Shown here one piece after another: positions 31,544 to 45,288 of a DNA stretch of 64,000 nucleotides. Source of the stretch: Malaciobacter pacificus. GTDB lineage: Bacteria; Campylobacterota; Campylobacteria; Campylobacterales; Arcobacteraceae. The position numbers were made by a program, and so were the translations under genes. Where the stretch lies: positions 2,542,001-2,606,000 of the forward strand of contig NZ_CP035928.1 in NCBI RefSeq assembly GCF_004214795.1. Reading direction: 5' to 3'. Position 1 is the stretch's first letter. Each line of letters begins with the position of its first letter. Below the pieces are notes generated by a model. That model did no database searches, was not told the DNA's origin, and was given only the letters and a program-made list of their open reading frames with translations.

Positions 31544-31572
31544 ATTATAATAGATTCTTGACCCTTTGTCAA
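31544..31572 (-). promoter_or_regulatory. rRNA operon 1 promoter
   Basis: The minus strand carries TTGACA (31567-31572), a 17-bp spacer and TATAAT (31544-31549), a perfect sigma-70-type consensus. AT-rich DNA upstream could act as an UP element. Confidence 0.92.
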
Positions 31573-31710
31573 GGGGTTTTTTGTTTTTTTAGGAAATTTA
31601 AGCTAAATTTAATCAAAAATAAGATTTTTACTAGTTTATATTAGTAAGAAATCTGCATTTCATGTAATGCATTCGCTTTAGTTTTTAGTATTAACCTCAA
31701 TATATAGTCT

Positions 31711-31740
31711 AAAAAACTAACTCTAAATCAAAGAGTTAGT
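31711..31740 (-). terminator. Extra terminator left of the operon 2 repeat edge
   Basis: On the minus strand ACTAACTCT pairs with AGAGTTAGT (31732-31740 with 31716-31724) around AAATCAA-type loop and is followed by six T. It could stop read-through from operon 2. One arm lies outside the repeat, so operon 1 lacks it. Confidence 0.75.
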
Positions 31741-31965
31741 AATAAAGATCTAATAAGCTATGAAATAGGGACAAATATAAATAATGAATATAGTAACCTA
31801 AGAATAAAAAGAAATAGCATTAGCGTTAAATATAGACACTATTTTAAATCATGGCTGTATAGTGATATTATTCCAGAGAATTATTATAGATATGAAGACA
31901 ATTTCAAACCAAAGTTCGGATTAAGATTTAATCTAGGTATAAAATTCAATAAAGATTCATATTGA
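31726..31965 (+). pseudogene. C-terminal tail of an outer-membrane-type protein (copy 2)
   Basis: The frame gives the same 70-odd residues as the copy beside operon 1 and ends with TGA at 31963-31965. Upstream the frame meets a TAG within about 30 bp and there is no start, so this copy is also only a tail. Confidence 0.7.
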
Positions 31966-32084
31966 TAATCAATTATAATAAAAAATAGTAGAAAGCAATA
32001 GGAAATAAACTAAATAAAAATGTAAGACTAAATAGTAAAAAAGGGAATAAAAAAGAGAATAGCAGAATTAATAAAAAAGCTGCT

Positions 32085-32134
32085 AAAAAAAAGCCTACCT
32101 AAACAGACTTAAAAAAGAATGCTTAGATAGGCTA
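32085..32134 (-). terminator. Terminator of rRNA operon 2
   Basis: It has the same AGCCTATCTAA/TTAGGTAGGCT hairpin as in operon 1, followed by eight T on the minus strand, one fewer than in operon 1. Confidence 0.88.
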
Positions 32135-32148
32135 TTTGTAAACTCAAG

Positions 32149-32267
32149 AGCTGGCAGCGGCCTACGTTTCCACACCTGAAAGGTGCAGTATTATCAGCGA
32201 TGAAGTGCTTGACTTCCAGGTTCGGAATGGAGCTGGGTATTTCCACTTCTCTGTAACCACCAGCAAT
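32149..32267 (-). rRNA. rrf: 5S ribosomal RNA (operon 2)
   Basis: The sequence matches the operon 1 5S gene at every base, including the CCATTCCGAACC loop and the closing 5'/3' arm. Confidence 0.93.
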
Positions 32268-32453
32268 ATGAGTAAAGAAGATACTTATAAAGTATACTCT
32301 TTACTCACATCAAGATAGTCTTGAGTGTAAAGATAATGTTAAAGTCTTAAGCTCTTAAAAAAATTGACATTTTTTCAAGGTAACGCTTTACAATTTTACA
32401 CTGTTTATTAAGTAAACTTAATAAGATAGTAAACCAAGAAATTTATAAAAAAA

Positions 32454-35372
<2,919 letters not shown>

Positions 35373-35578
35373 AAATAACTTAGTAAACTAAGCTACCTTT
35401 TTTCTTAATAGTATTTCTACTATTTTTTGAATAATTATTCCTTGGCTACTATCTTATTAAATTTACATTTAATAAATATAGTTGTGTTTTAAATTGTTTC
35501 TTTATTAACTTATATCTATATCGCTATAAATATTCGCTAGAAAAATTTTAAGACTTTAACATTATGTTTTTAAATATC

Positions 35579-35599
35579 ACAAGATTATTCTCATAATCT
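35579..35599 (-). other. tRNA-less 16S-23S spacer with hairpin (operon 2)
   Basis: Fifteen bases (35579-35593) stand where operon 1 has 293 bp with two tRNA genes. They form part of a perfect hairpin AGATTAT-TCTC-ATAATCT at 35582-35599. The 16S processing arm begins at 35594 and is unchanged. Confidence 0.85.
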
Positions 35600-35673
35600 T
35601 TATAAACTGAATATATCAATTAGTTTTTCTATAAATGTTTCGAGTTAAGAAACGAATCTTAACTCTTTCTCTG

Positions 35674-37191
<1,518 letters not shown>

Positions 37192-37500
37192 TGTTTGAAA
37201 CTGACAACTTTATGTAACTTTGCATTCTAAAAAAATTTGCATTTTTTCAGAGTACTGCAATTTTAGTTACAAAATTATCACTCATTGTTTAGCTTAAAGC
37301 TAAAAATAAAATTTTTACATTCTATTTAATAGACAAGAATTTTTATTCTTGTTTTTTTATTTAACATTTATTTAATTATCTTATTGATAATATTCAGTTT
37401 ATAAAGATTACTCTTCTTTAAACTTTATTTCTTTTTAAAGATCGTTAACTCTCAACTCATCTCTCTTCCGTTTGATGTGTCTCAGTCAATTTGGACGGGA
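37192..37500 (-). other. 16S leader of operon 2
   Basis: This leader is identical to that of operon 1, with the processing arm and the boxA-like site. No gene is visible. Confidence 0.7.
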
Positions 37501-37529
37501 ATTATAATAGATTCTTGACCCTTTGTCAA
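37501..37529 (-). promoter_or_regulatory. rRNA operon 2 promoter
   Basis: TTGACA (37524-37529), 17 bp and TATAAT (37501-37506) on the minus strand, as in operon 1. The DNA upstream differs from operon 1 beyond seven bases, so UP-element strength may differ between the two. Confidence 0.92.
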
Positions 37530-37768
37530 GGGGTTTATGCTTAAATTTAACTTAAATTTTAAAATTCCTCCCTTTCCCACCTTTTTACTCTGTTTCTATT
37601 GGGTTTTTTATTCCTTTTGTTTAGTTTTAATACTTATTAACTATCTATTTACCTTTATGCTTTAATATTAAGAGTGAAATTAATATCTTTATTTTAATTA
37701 AGGATATTATTAAGAGTAACTAAATAAAATTACGCAAAATAAATTTAAATATAAAAAGGAAATTAAAG

Positions 37769-38473
37769 ATGTATAATAGAGATTATCTTTCGAATCAATC
37801 TTCTGAGTATACAACACAAGAATCTTCGAAAACTGAATTGATGGCTTTCCTTAAAGCTACTTATCAATTATTTGCTGGTTCTTTATTATCAGCAACTGCT
37901 GGTGCATATGTTGGATTAGGAATTGTTTCATTATTAATGGGTCCAGTTAAATGGGTTCTGTTTGCAGTAGAGCTTGCATTAATTTTCTTCGTTATTCCTA
38001 GAGTTAAGCATACTCCAGGTGTTAACTTAGCAGTATTATTTGCATTTACATTCATTACAGGTCTTACAATTGCTCCATTATTAGCTGCAATTTTTGCAAT
38101 GCCAAGTGGTGCAGCTATAGTTGGACAAGCGTTCTTAATGACTTCAGTTGCCTTTGGTGGAATTTCTATGTTTGCTATGACAACTAAAAGAGATTTCTCT
38201 TCAATGGGTAAATTTTTATTTATTGCTTTAATCATTATGATTGTTGCAGGTATTTCTAATATCTTTATTCAATCTTCTATGATGCAATTAATTATTGCAA
38301 GTGCTGGTGCTTTATTATTCTCTGCGTTTATTTTATATGATACACAGAATATAATCAAAGGTCACTATGATTCTCCAGTTGAAGCTGCATTATCACTTTA
38401 CTTAGATTTCTTTAATCTGTTTATATCTTTATTACAGATTTTAGGAATTATGAACAGTAACAGTGACAACTAA
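37769..38473 (+). CDS. Bax inhibitor-1 family membrane protein (YccA/YbhL type)
   Basis: The 234-residue protein has a short polar N-terminus and seven hydrophobic segments, starting at about residue 29 (LKATYQLFAGSLLSATAGAY). The end contains LYDTQNIIKG and LSLYLDFFNLFISLLQILG, typical of BI-1 family proteins. Some members conduct Ca2+ or modulate FtsH protease. The gene is monocistronic, divergent from rRNA operon 2 and ends in a hairpin. Confidence 0.94.
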   Translation: MYNRDYLSNQSSEYTTQESSKTELMAFLKATYQLFAGSLLSATAGAYVGLGIVSLLMGPVKWVLFAVELALIFFVIPRVKHTPGVNLAVLFAFTFITGLTIAPLLAAIFAMPSGAAIVGQAFLMTSVAFGGISMFAMTTKRDFSSMGKFLFIALIIMIVAGISNIFIQSSMMQLIIASAGALLFSAFILYDTQNIIKGHYDSPVEAALSLYLDFFNLFISLLQILGIMNSNSDN

Positions 38474-38478
38474 TAAAA

Positions 38479-38500
38479 ACTAACTCCTTTTGGAGTTAGT
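38479..38500 (+). terminator. Hairpin after the Bax-inhibitor gene
   Basis: ACTAACTCC (38479-38487) pairs perfectly with GGAGTTAGT (38492-38500) around TTTT. The downstream T content is low, so termination may be partial. Confidence 0.65.
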
Positions 38501-38515
38501 CTTACTATATATAAT

Positions 38516-38920
38516 ATGAACTCAAATAATTTAAGACTAATTGATGCTAATTTGAATAGACTACGTGAAGGAATTCGAGTAGTAGAGGATATATTTAGAT
38601 ACATATATAATGATAAACAAACTGCTTTAAAATTAAAAGATTTAAGACATAAAGCTAGAACTAATAATTATACTGAACTATTAAAAACTAGAGATGTTGC
38701 AAATGACGTTTTAAGAAGTTCAATTAAAAGTGAACAAAATAGAGATGATTTATACTCTATATTAATAGCAAATTTCAAAAGAGCTCAAGAGAGTTCTAGA
38801 GTACTTGAAGAGTTTACAAAACTAATTTCAATAGAAGATAGTGAAAACTTTAAATATATTAGATATGAACTTTATAACTTAGAAACTGTTTTAACAAAAA
38901 TTACTTCAAACTCTAAATAG
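38516..38920 (+). CDS. Stand-alone ThiD2-type domain protein
   Basis: The 134 residues begin NLRLIDANLNRLREGIRVVE and continue DIFRYIYND and LKDLRHKAR, which matches the helical ThiD2 domain (Pfam ThiD2) usually fused in front of ThiE-type thiamine phosphate synthase. Here the domain stands alone. It may take part in pyrimidine phosphate handling in thiamine synthesis, but the role of the domain is poorly defined. The end overlaps the convergent methyltransferase gene by 49 bp. Confidence 0.75.
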   Translation: MNSNNLRLIDANLNRLREGIRVVEDIFRYIYNDKQTALKLKDLRHKARTNNYTELLKTRDVANDVLRSSIKSEQNRDDLYSILIANFKRAQESSRVLEEFTKLISIEDSENFKYIRYELYNLETVLTKITSNSK

Positions 38921-39564
38921 TTTAAACTATACTCTTTATACAATTTTTTAGAATCTGTATATGAAAGTGATTTTTCACCACTAACACCTGATTTTTTTAT
39001 GTAATCAAATAAATCTTTTTTATTATCAAACTCCAATTTATAAGTAATAATTTCAAATTCACACTCAAAATATTTTGAGAACGCTTCTTTTATAGAAAAT
39101 TCATCTAATATAGGAGATTTTGTATTTGTAATAACTTGAATAGTTTTAAATGTATTAGATGTAAATAACACTGCATTAATTTCATTTGTTACATTTGATA
39201 AAACTTTTATAATTTTTGATAAATCTTTTGACCATTGAAGTGCAGATGAAGACAAAACAATATCATATTTATCATTTTTAATTTCATTTAAAAACTCTTC
39301 TGTATCAAAGTTAAAACACTTAACTTCTACATTATTGCTTTTTGGATGAAGATCACACATTGATTGAGAAGCGTCAATTGCTTTATAAAATTCTATTTCC
39401 CAGTCAATATGTTTAAAAACTTGTCCTGAACCACAACCAAGTTCTAAAATTTTTTTTGGTTTTGTTTTTAATTCTCTAATTAATGATTTAGCTATAATTT
39501 GTTGAATAATATTATGAGAGTTGTACTCTTTTGCGTATTTGGAAAATTGATTTTTATTTGACAT
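38872..39564 (-). CDS. bioC: SAM-dependent methyltransferase, BioC-like
   Basis: The 230-residue protein has the class I SAM motif ILELGCGSGQVF near residue 39, then AIDASQSMCD, YDIVLSSSALQWS and a helical end, the pattern of malonyl-ACP O-methyltransferase BioC, which starts pimelate synthesis for biotin. No other bio gene is near, so a general methyltransferase remains possible. It converges on the ThiD2 gene. Confidence 0.72.
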   Translation of the reverse strand: MSNKNQFSKYAKEYNSHNIIQQIIAKSLIRELKTKPKKILELGCGSGQVFKHIDWEIEFYKAIDASQSMCDLHPKSNNVEVKCFNFDTEEFLNEIKNDKYDIVLSSSALQWSKDLSKIIKVLSNVTNEINAVLFTSNTFKTIQVITNTKSPILDEFSIKEAFSKYFECEFEIITYKLEFDNKKDLFDYIKKSGVSGEKSLSYTDSKKLYKEYSLNYLEFEVIFVKTVSKL

Positions 39565-39636
39565 AAGGTATATTTTAACCTTTTCTTAATAAGTTTTAGA
39601 TAAAATAGGCACCATTTTTAAAAAAGGAACTAGATT

Positions 39637-40011
39637 ATGACATCTACACTTTTAATTGTTCAGTTTGTTTTAGCAGTACTTATAACAATTATCATCCTAT
39701 TACAAAAAAGTTCAAGCATAGGACTTGGAGCATATAGTGGAAGTAATGACTCACTATTTGGAGCAAAAGGTCCTGCAAACTTTTTATCAAGAGCTACAAT
39801 GGCATTAGGATTAGTTTTCGTAATTAATACAGTGGCATTAGGATATTTATATAATCAAGAAAGAAATGAGAGTGCAATTGACTCAGTTAAAACTGAGACA
39901 CTAATTCCTTCAACTCCAGTTGAGAATAAGACAACTGCACCTGCTGCACCGGTAGCTCCTTCTACAACTACAGAAGCACCAGCTGTACCAGCAGTTCCAC
40001 AAAATAATTAA
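39637..40011 (+). CDS. secG: Preprotein translocase subunit SecG
   Basis: Two membrane segments (residues 4-20 and 53-72) flank the conserved loop GLGAYSGSNDSLFGAKGPAN. SecG assists SecYE in protein export. The C-terminal 40 residues are rich in Ala, Pro and Thr (TAPAAPVAPSTTTEAPAVPA), longer than in E. coli and common in Campylobacterota. It is followed by a hairpin at 40015-40050. Confidence 0.95.
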   Translation: MTSTLLIVQFVLAVLITIIILLQKSSSIGLGAYSGSNDSLFGAKGPANFLSRATMALGLVFVINTVALGYLYNQERNESAIDSVKTETLIPSTPVENKTTAPAAPVAPSTTTEAPAVPAVPQNN

Positions 40012-40014
40012 TAT

Positions 40015-40050
40015 AAAGAAAAAGAGACATGAGATATCTCTTTCTTCTTT
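40015..40050 (+). terminator. Probable terminator after secG
   Basis: AAAGAAAAAGAGA and TCTCTTTCTTCTTT form an imperfect stem around a short loop. The remaining spacer to frr (to 40260) shows no gene. Confidence 0.55.
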
Positions 40051-40260
40051 ATAAATCTTATTTTTATCTTATTAGATACATAAATAAATTTAGCAATGAT
40101 TTGTACAGAAGTATTAATCTATGCTTTAAAAACTTAATAAATTCAATAATTATACCATCTAATATAGGCAGAATATAAAAGGTTAAAATGGTATAATCTA
40201 CCTCAAATTTCAAGAAGTTAAATATTAAAAACTAATCATATAATTAAAAAAGGAGAATGA

Positions 40261-40818
40261 ATGTTAGAAGAAGTTTATGCATATACTAAAGAGCATATGG
40301 AAAAATCAATTGATGCTTTAAAGAAAGATTACAAAAGTTTAAGAACAGGTAAAGTAAATACAAATATCTTAGATGGAATTAAAATAGATTATTATGGAAC
40401 TCCAACAGATTTAAATCAAGTTGGTTCAGTATTAGCTACTGATGCTACAACTATAAGTATTAATCCATGGGAAAAGAATCTTTTAAGTGATATTGAAAGA
40501 GCTATTCAAAATGCAAATATTGGAGTAAACCCGAATAATGATGGAGAAGTAATTAAATTATTCTTTCCACCAATGACAGTTGAACAAAGAAAAGAGACTG
40601 CAAAACAAGCTAAAACAATGACTGATAATGCAAAAGTTGCAATTAGAAATGTAAGAAAACACTCTAATGATAAAATCAAAGCTTTATTAAAAGATAAAGA
40701 GATAACTGAAGATGAGAGCAAAAAAGCTCAAGATGAAGTTCAAAAAATTACAGATTCTTTTGTAGCTAAAGCTGATGAGACTTTAAAAGCAAAAGAAAAT
40801 GAAATTTTAACGGTATAA
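40261..40818 (+). CDS. frr: Ribosome recycling factor
   Basis: RRF splits post-termination ribosomes together with EF-G. The 185-residue protein has the expected length and the motifs [21 protein letters not shown] and [15 protein letters not shown] near the C-terminal helix. An AGGAGA ribosome site precedes the ATG. It is the first gene of an frr-pyrE-RDD-MFS run. Confidence 0.98.
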   Translation: MLEEVYAYTKEHMEKSIDALKKDYKSLRTGKVNTNILDGIKIDYYGTPTDLNQVGSVLATDATTISINPWEKNLLSDIERAIQNANIGVNPNNDGEVIKLFFPPMTVEQRKETAKQAKTMTDNAKVAIRNVRKHSNDKIKALLKDKEITEDESKKAQDEVQKITDSFVAKADETLKAKENEILTV

Positions 40819-40823
40819 TAACA

Positions 40824-41423
40824 ATGAATGTAGAACAAATTTATAAAGATGCAAATGCATTACTTGAAGGTCATTTTAAATTAAGTAGTGGTAATTACTC
40901 TAACTTTTATTTACAATCAGCAAAAGTTTTAGAAGACCCTAAGACAGCTAAATTATTAGCTGAAGCTTTAGCAGAACAAATCAAAGAATCAGGAATTAAA
41001 GTTGATGCTGTTTGTTCTCCTGCACTTGGTGGGCTAATTGCAGGTTTTGCACTAGCAACTGCACTTGATGTTAGATTTATCTTTGCTGAAAGAGTAGAGG
41101 GTGAAATGACAATAAGAAGAGGTTTTGAAGTACAAGAAGGTGAAAACTACATTATTTGTGAAGATATTATCACAACTGGTGGAAGTGCACTTGAAGCTGC
41201 AAAACAAGTAGAAAATGCTGGTGGTAATATAGTTGCTTATGCTGCACTTGCAAACAGAGGCTTCTGTTCAAGAGTTGGTAGTAACTTAGAAAGACAAGAT
41301 AATTGTAAATTACCATTAGATAAACCATTATTTGCATTAGAAGACTTTACATTTAAAATGTATACTCCTGAAGAATGTGATTTTAAAGATATTGCATACA
41401 AACCAGGTTCAAGAGGAAACTAA
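40824..41423 (+). CDS. pyrE: Orotate phosphoribosyltransferase
   Basis: PyrE joins orotate to PRPP in pyrimidine synthesis. The PRPP loop [13 protein letters not shown] lies near residue 112, and the [13 protein letters not shown] segment and [14 protein letters not shown] carry substrate-binding residues. The length (199) is normal for the longer type. It begins 5 bp after frr and its stop overlaps the next start (TAATG). Confidence 0.97.
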   Translation: MNVEQIYKDANALLEGHFKLSSGNYSNFYLQSAKVLEDPKTAKLLAEALAEQIKESGIKVDAVCSPALGGLIAGFALATALDVRFIFAERVEGEMTIRRGFEVQEGENYIICEDIITTGGSALEAAKQVENAGGNIVAYAALANRGFCSRVGSNLERQDNCKLPLDKPLFALEDFTFKMYTPEECDFKDIAYKPGSRGN

Positions 41424-41917
41424 TGGCTAAATGGAGGGATGTAAAACAAAATAGAGTTCAAAAAGAGTCTATTGAGATTAATCAATCACATAAAAAATTT
41501 GATGAAACAATAGAATCAGCAACTATCCCTTCAAGATTAAAAGCTTTTTTAACTGACACATTCTTAATCACAACACCCATTTTTTATATAGTTATTTATT
41601 TAATAATGGGTAGTGGTGAAGAGTTTGCTCAAAATAGAAGTTTAGGATGGAGTATAATATTTATAGTACATTTCCTAATAATTTCAATTTTTTGGCTTAA
41701 AAACGGTCAAACTCCTGGACTTAGAGCATACGAAGGAAAACTTGTAGATAGTAAAACAAAAAATAGAGTTTCTGTAATACAAGTCTTAATTAGGTATGTT
41801 ATAACTACATTTAGTGTTATATCAATATTCTTAATGTTTACTCCCTTCTTTAGAAAAGATAAAAAAACAATTCAAGATATATTTTCAAGCACTATCATTA
41901 TTCCACATAAAAACTAA
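41423..41917 (+). CDS. RDD-family membrane protein
   Basis: The 164 residues have three hydrophobic segments and the RDD pattern: R in SRLKAFLTDTFLI and NGQTPGLRAYEGKLVD with a paired Asp. The function of RDD proteins is mostly unknown; some are linked to ion exchange. TAATG overlaps at both ends tie it to pyrE and to the following transporter. Confidence 0.9.
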   Translation: MAKWRDVKQNRVQKESIEINQSHKKFDETIESATIPSRLKAFLTDTFLITTPIFYIVIYLIMGSGEEFAQNRSLGWSIIFIVHFLIISIFWLKNGQTPGLRAYEGKLVDSKTKNRVSVIQVLIRYVITTFSVISIFLMFTPFFRKDKKTIQDIFSSTIIIPHKN

Positions 41918-42579
41918 TGTTTTTTAACCTTTCAGCTTTTTATTTCTTTTATTTTGCTGCTGTTGGTGTTTATGTAATATTTTTACCAAAGGTACTTCAT
42001 GATATTGGATACAGTGCTTTTGATATTGGTATTATTTTAGCTGTTGCTCCTCTTATGAGATTTGCAACTCCATTTATGTTTTTAAAGCATATTAAACTTG
42101 ATCAAACTATGTTTAAAAGTGCCCTACTTTTTTCTATAGTTGCTACTTCATTTTTTTATTTAACTATTGAAAACTTTTTTGCTTTTTTAATTAATAATGC
42201 TTTACTTGCTGCTTGCTTATCTCTAATTTTGCCATATTTAGAAGTTACTGCTATAAAAAATTTAGGTAAAGAAAGATATGGAAAATCAAGATTATATGGC
42301 TCTATTGGTTTTACAGTTATAGCACTAATGCTAGGACAATTTTTAACTAAACCATTTATAGCAATACATTATTACTTAGCTGTTAATATTCTAACTGTGA
42401 TTTTTGCCTTACTTTTATTAAAATATGATATTGAACATAAAGAAGAAAATATAAATGAAGAGCCTTTTTCTTTCTTTAAATATTGGCCATTTTGGCTAAG
42501 TCTATTTGCAATGCAAGTAAGTTTTGGTGGTTTTTACAATTTCTTTACTATATATGAAACAGATAATGGAATAAGTTTA
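41917..42579 (+). pseudogene. MFS transporter (PPP/HcaT-like), 5' part, split by IS4 copy 1
   Basis: The first 221 codons encode about seven membrane segments of a major facilitator protein, starting LSAFYFFYFAAVGVYVIFLP, with the loop RYGKSRLYGSIGF that marks the HcaT/PPP group. The frame enters the IS at 42580 and stops at once. The rest of the gene is at 44131-44562, and joining the two gives a 364-residue protein. Confidence 0.9.
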
Positions 42580-44122
42580 CTTAACTTTCGCACCTAAAAC
42601 CAAGCAATTTTCCAGTCACATCTCTTAATAGATCAATGATAGCTGTAAAATCCTCATTTCTATTGACAACTTCTTCAATTTTTGCAATCTCATCTAAAAT
42701 AGCTAAAAATGCTTGCATAGCTATTGCTAGAGTATGAAGTTCACATTCTAAATCTTTAAACAATCCACCAATTGTTTTAGGTTCATTGCTGATACGATTT
42801 ATATAGCTAACAACATTGTATGTAAAAAAAGATAGTGTAATTCTGGCTATCAAAGCTTCATAGATTCGATTCTCTTCTTTTCCGAATCCAAAGTGTTCAC
42901 GAAGTTCTTTATACCCTTGTTCTATATCCCATCGTCTTTTATAAATATCTATAATCTCTTCATCACTAAGTATAAGATTGGTTGATACGATTGGTATTAA
43001 ATTCTCTTTTGTTTTTATAAAAACAATTTTTAATTTACCAGCTTTTTTATGTTCAACTATGGTTGAAAAATACTCAAACTTTATCTTTTTGCCATATTGA
43101 CCCATCTTGATAGATTTAAGCTTTTTAAATTTGTTATAGATGCCATCAAGGGTCTTTTTCTCTCCTGTAAAATTCCATATCCTGTCATTGTTTACCATTC
43201 TTGAAATGACTTGCAATCCAAGTTCATTCATAGTTTCTATAAATACAGGTTTAGAATACCAGCTATCTACAAGCAGATAATCTGCATATATACCACTAGC
43301 TACTGCTCTTTTAATCATCTCTATAGCAATTTGTGATTTCCCTTTTAAGCTTTCCAATCTTCGCTTATGTGCATTGGTTCGATGATCAATAATATTTGTA
43401 AACTCTTCTATCTTTACCCTTGCATAATTTTCATAGCAATTGCAAAGTCCAACATAAAATTTGAATAACCATCACTATAGTTTAGTGATACAACATTTAC
43501 ACCTCTGATTTTTCTCTTTGCTTTATTGCTCCAAAGGTTGTCACAACTTCCCTCTATATTTTTACCAACTTTATCTTCAACAGTATCATCAAGTATAAGA
43601 ACTCTTACTAGCTTTGATCTTGACTTTATGAAGCAGTGATAAAATCTTTAAAGAACTAAGGATAATAGTTTTCTCCATTTATGAGCATTGAAAGTATCGT
43701 AATATACATCTTTTTTAAACTATCATTACTTGATCCATAAAGTTGATATTTTTTTATTCATAACTAGCATATATACAAATGTAATACAACCATATGAACA
43801 GCAACTCCCTCTTTTTTAGAAAAATTGCTCTTTGTTAAAATGTTTTCATATTTAATATCGAATGTTTCATAAATTGGATTTTTAGTTGTCGTTTATATGC
43901 TTATTATCTTAGATTCTATCTGCATTCTTACCCTTTAATATAATAGATATTATAGCTAAAATGCCTATTTAAGGGCTTTATTGAGAGTTCAAAATAGAAA
44001 AATATCATAGAAAAACAACTAAATTATTTTTATGTCAACAAGGATAAGATTATTAACTAAAGGAGTAATGTTTTAGGGAGATTTAGCTACAATTTTAATC
44101 AATTTAACGTGCGAAAGTTAAG
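42580..44122 (-). mobile_element. IS4-family insertion sequence, copy 1 (1543 bp, damaged)
   Basis: The ends are CTTAACTTTCGCAC (42580-42593) and its inverse (44109-44122), flanked by an 8-bp duplication TAAGTTTA (42572-42579, 44123-44130). It is 20 bp shorter than copy 2, and alignment by eye accounts for this with 20 separate single-base losses between about 43424 and 43900. Confidence 0.94.
42581..43357 (-). pseudogene. IS4-family transposase, copy 1, C-terminal frame only
   Basis: The C-terminal 258 residues are intact and match copy 2, including the DDE aspartate in LLVDSWYSK and the Y-R-E signature YKRRWDIEQGYKELR. The N-terminal 196 residues (43358 to about 43900) are disrupted by many single-base losses that shift the frame repeatedly. 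As written the gene cannot make a full transposase. Confidence 0.88.
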
Positions 44123-44130
44123 TAAGTTTA

Positions 44131-44562
44131 GAAATGACTTCTTATCTTTGGTCATTTGGTGTTTTATGTGAAATTATAATGCTATATTTCCAAGGTCCTA
44201 TTTTAAAAAACAATTTACTTACTATAATAAAATTTTGTGTAGGTATTACAGTATTTAGATGGTTATTATTATATTTATATCCTGACTCATTATCTATTAC
44301 TTTCATTTCACAAAGTATTCATGCATTCTCTTTTGGTCTTTATCATAGTGCTGTAATTATATATCTTTACACACTTTACTCAAATAAAAAACTTGCACAA
44401 CAGTTTATGTACGGAGTAGCTTATGGACTAGGTGGTTTTTTTGGTGCATATATATCTGGAGTTGTTTATGGAGAGTTTTTATTTTTATATAGTGCAATAT
44501 TCTCTGCTATTGCATTTTTTTCTTTATTTTTTGTGAAAAAAAATCAAGAATCTGTAGTATAA
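44131..44562 (+). pseudogene. MFS transporter (PPP/HcaT-like), 3' part
   Basis: The frame restarts in phase after the IS, reading EMTSYLWSFGVLCEIIMLYF, and runs through about five more membrane segments to VKKNQESVV and a stop. An internal ATG at 44134 could start a truncated protein, but half a transporter is unlikely to work. Confidence 0.9.
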
Positions 44563-44601
44563 TTCCGAAAAATATATATCTTACAAAAAGGGGCTACTAC
44601 A

Positions 44602-45240
44602 GTGCCTTTAAAAAACTACAGTTCAATTTTTATTGAAATAAAAAAATCTAAATTTTTGAAAATTCAAGCCATTGTATTATTTATAATTACATATATAGAT
44701 TGGACACTAATTCCTTTTGTCACTAAACTTGAAGGAACATATCTTCCTGTTTTTATGATAAGTTTATATATGTTAATTGGAGCCTTAGATGGTTTTATTC
44801 AACCTCTATTTAAAAATGTTAAAATCTATAATATTTATTTATTTGCAATATTTTTAGATATTATTCAAATCTTTTCTTATCTATTTTTTGGATATTCAGT
44901 ATTAGTTTTTACTTATATAATTTTAACAATATTTACAATTCAAGGAATAACCTTTGAGATAGCTAGAATACATACTGTTGATTTTATGCAAGATGAAGAG
45001 GTTGAATTAAAAGATTACTTAATGATTAGATCATTTATGATATCTGTAGCCATTGTTATGGGAAGTTTAACAGCAATGATTTATGACTATTTTAGTGTTA
45101 ATATGAATTATCTATTTATATATTTAAGCATTATTGGAGTGTTTGGAATAATACTTCAAATAGTACTTTATAAAAAATTTAAAAAGAAAATATATAGCGA
45201 TGTAGTTATTTTACAAACAGATAAAAGAGAACTTTTTTAG
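44602..45240 (+). CDS. Small multi-spanning membrane protein, unknown function
   Basis: I do not recognise this 212-residue protein. It has about six hydrophobic segments (residues 20-40, 48-65, 75-115 as two, 145-165 and 170-190) and a lysine-rich cytoplasmic tail. The layout resembles half an MFS transporter. The start is a GTG with AAAGGGG before it. It lies 39 bp after the interrupted transporter and may share its transcript, in which case the IS could affect its expression. Confidence 0.65.
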   Translation: MPLKNYSSIFIEIKKSKFLKIQAIVLFIITYIDWTLIPFVTKLEGTYLPVFMISLYMLIGALDGFIQPLFKNVKIYNIYLFAIFLDIIQIFSYLFFGYSVLVFTYIILTIFTIQGITFEIARIHTVDFMQDEEVELKDYLMIRSFMISVAIVMGSLTAMIYDYFSVNMNYLFIYLSIIGVFGIILQIVLYKKFKKKIYSDVVILQTDKRELF

Positions 45241-45288
45241 AAGTTTCGTATATAAAATATAGTATCATTCCGCAAGAAAGGATAAGCA

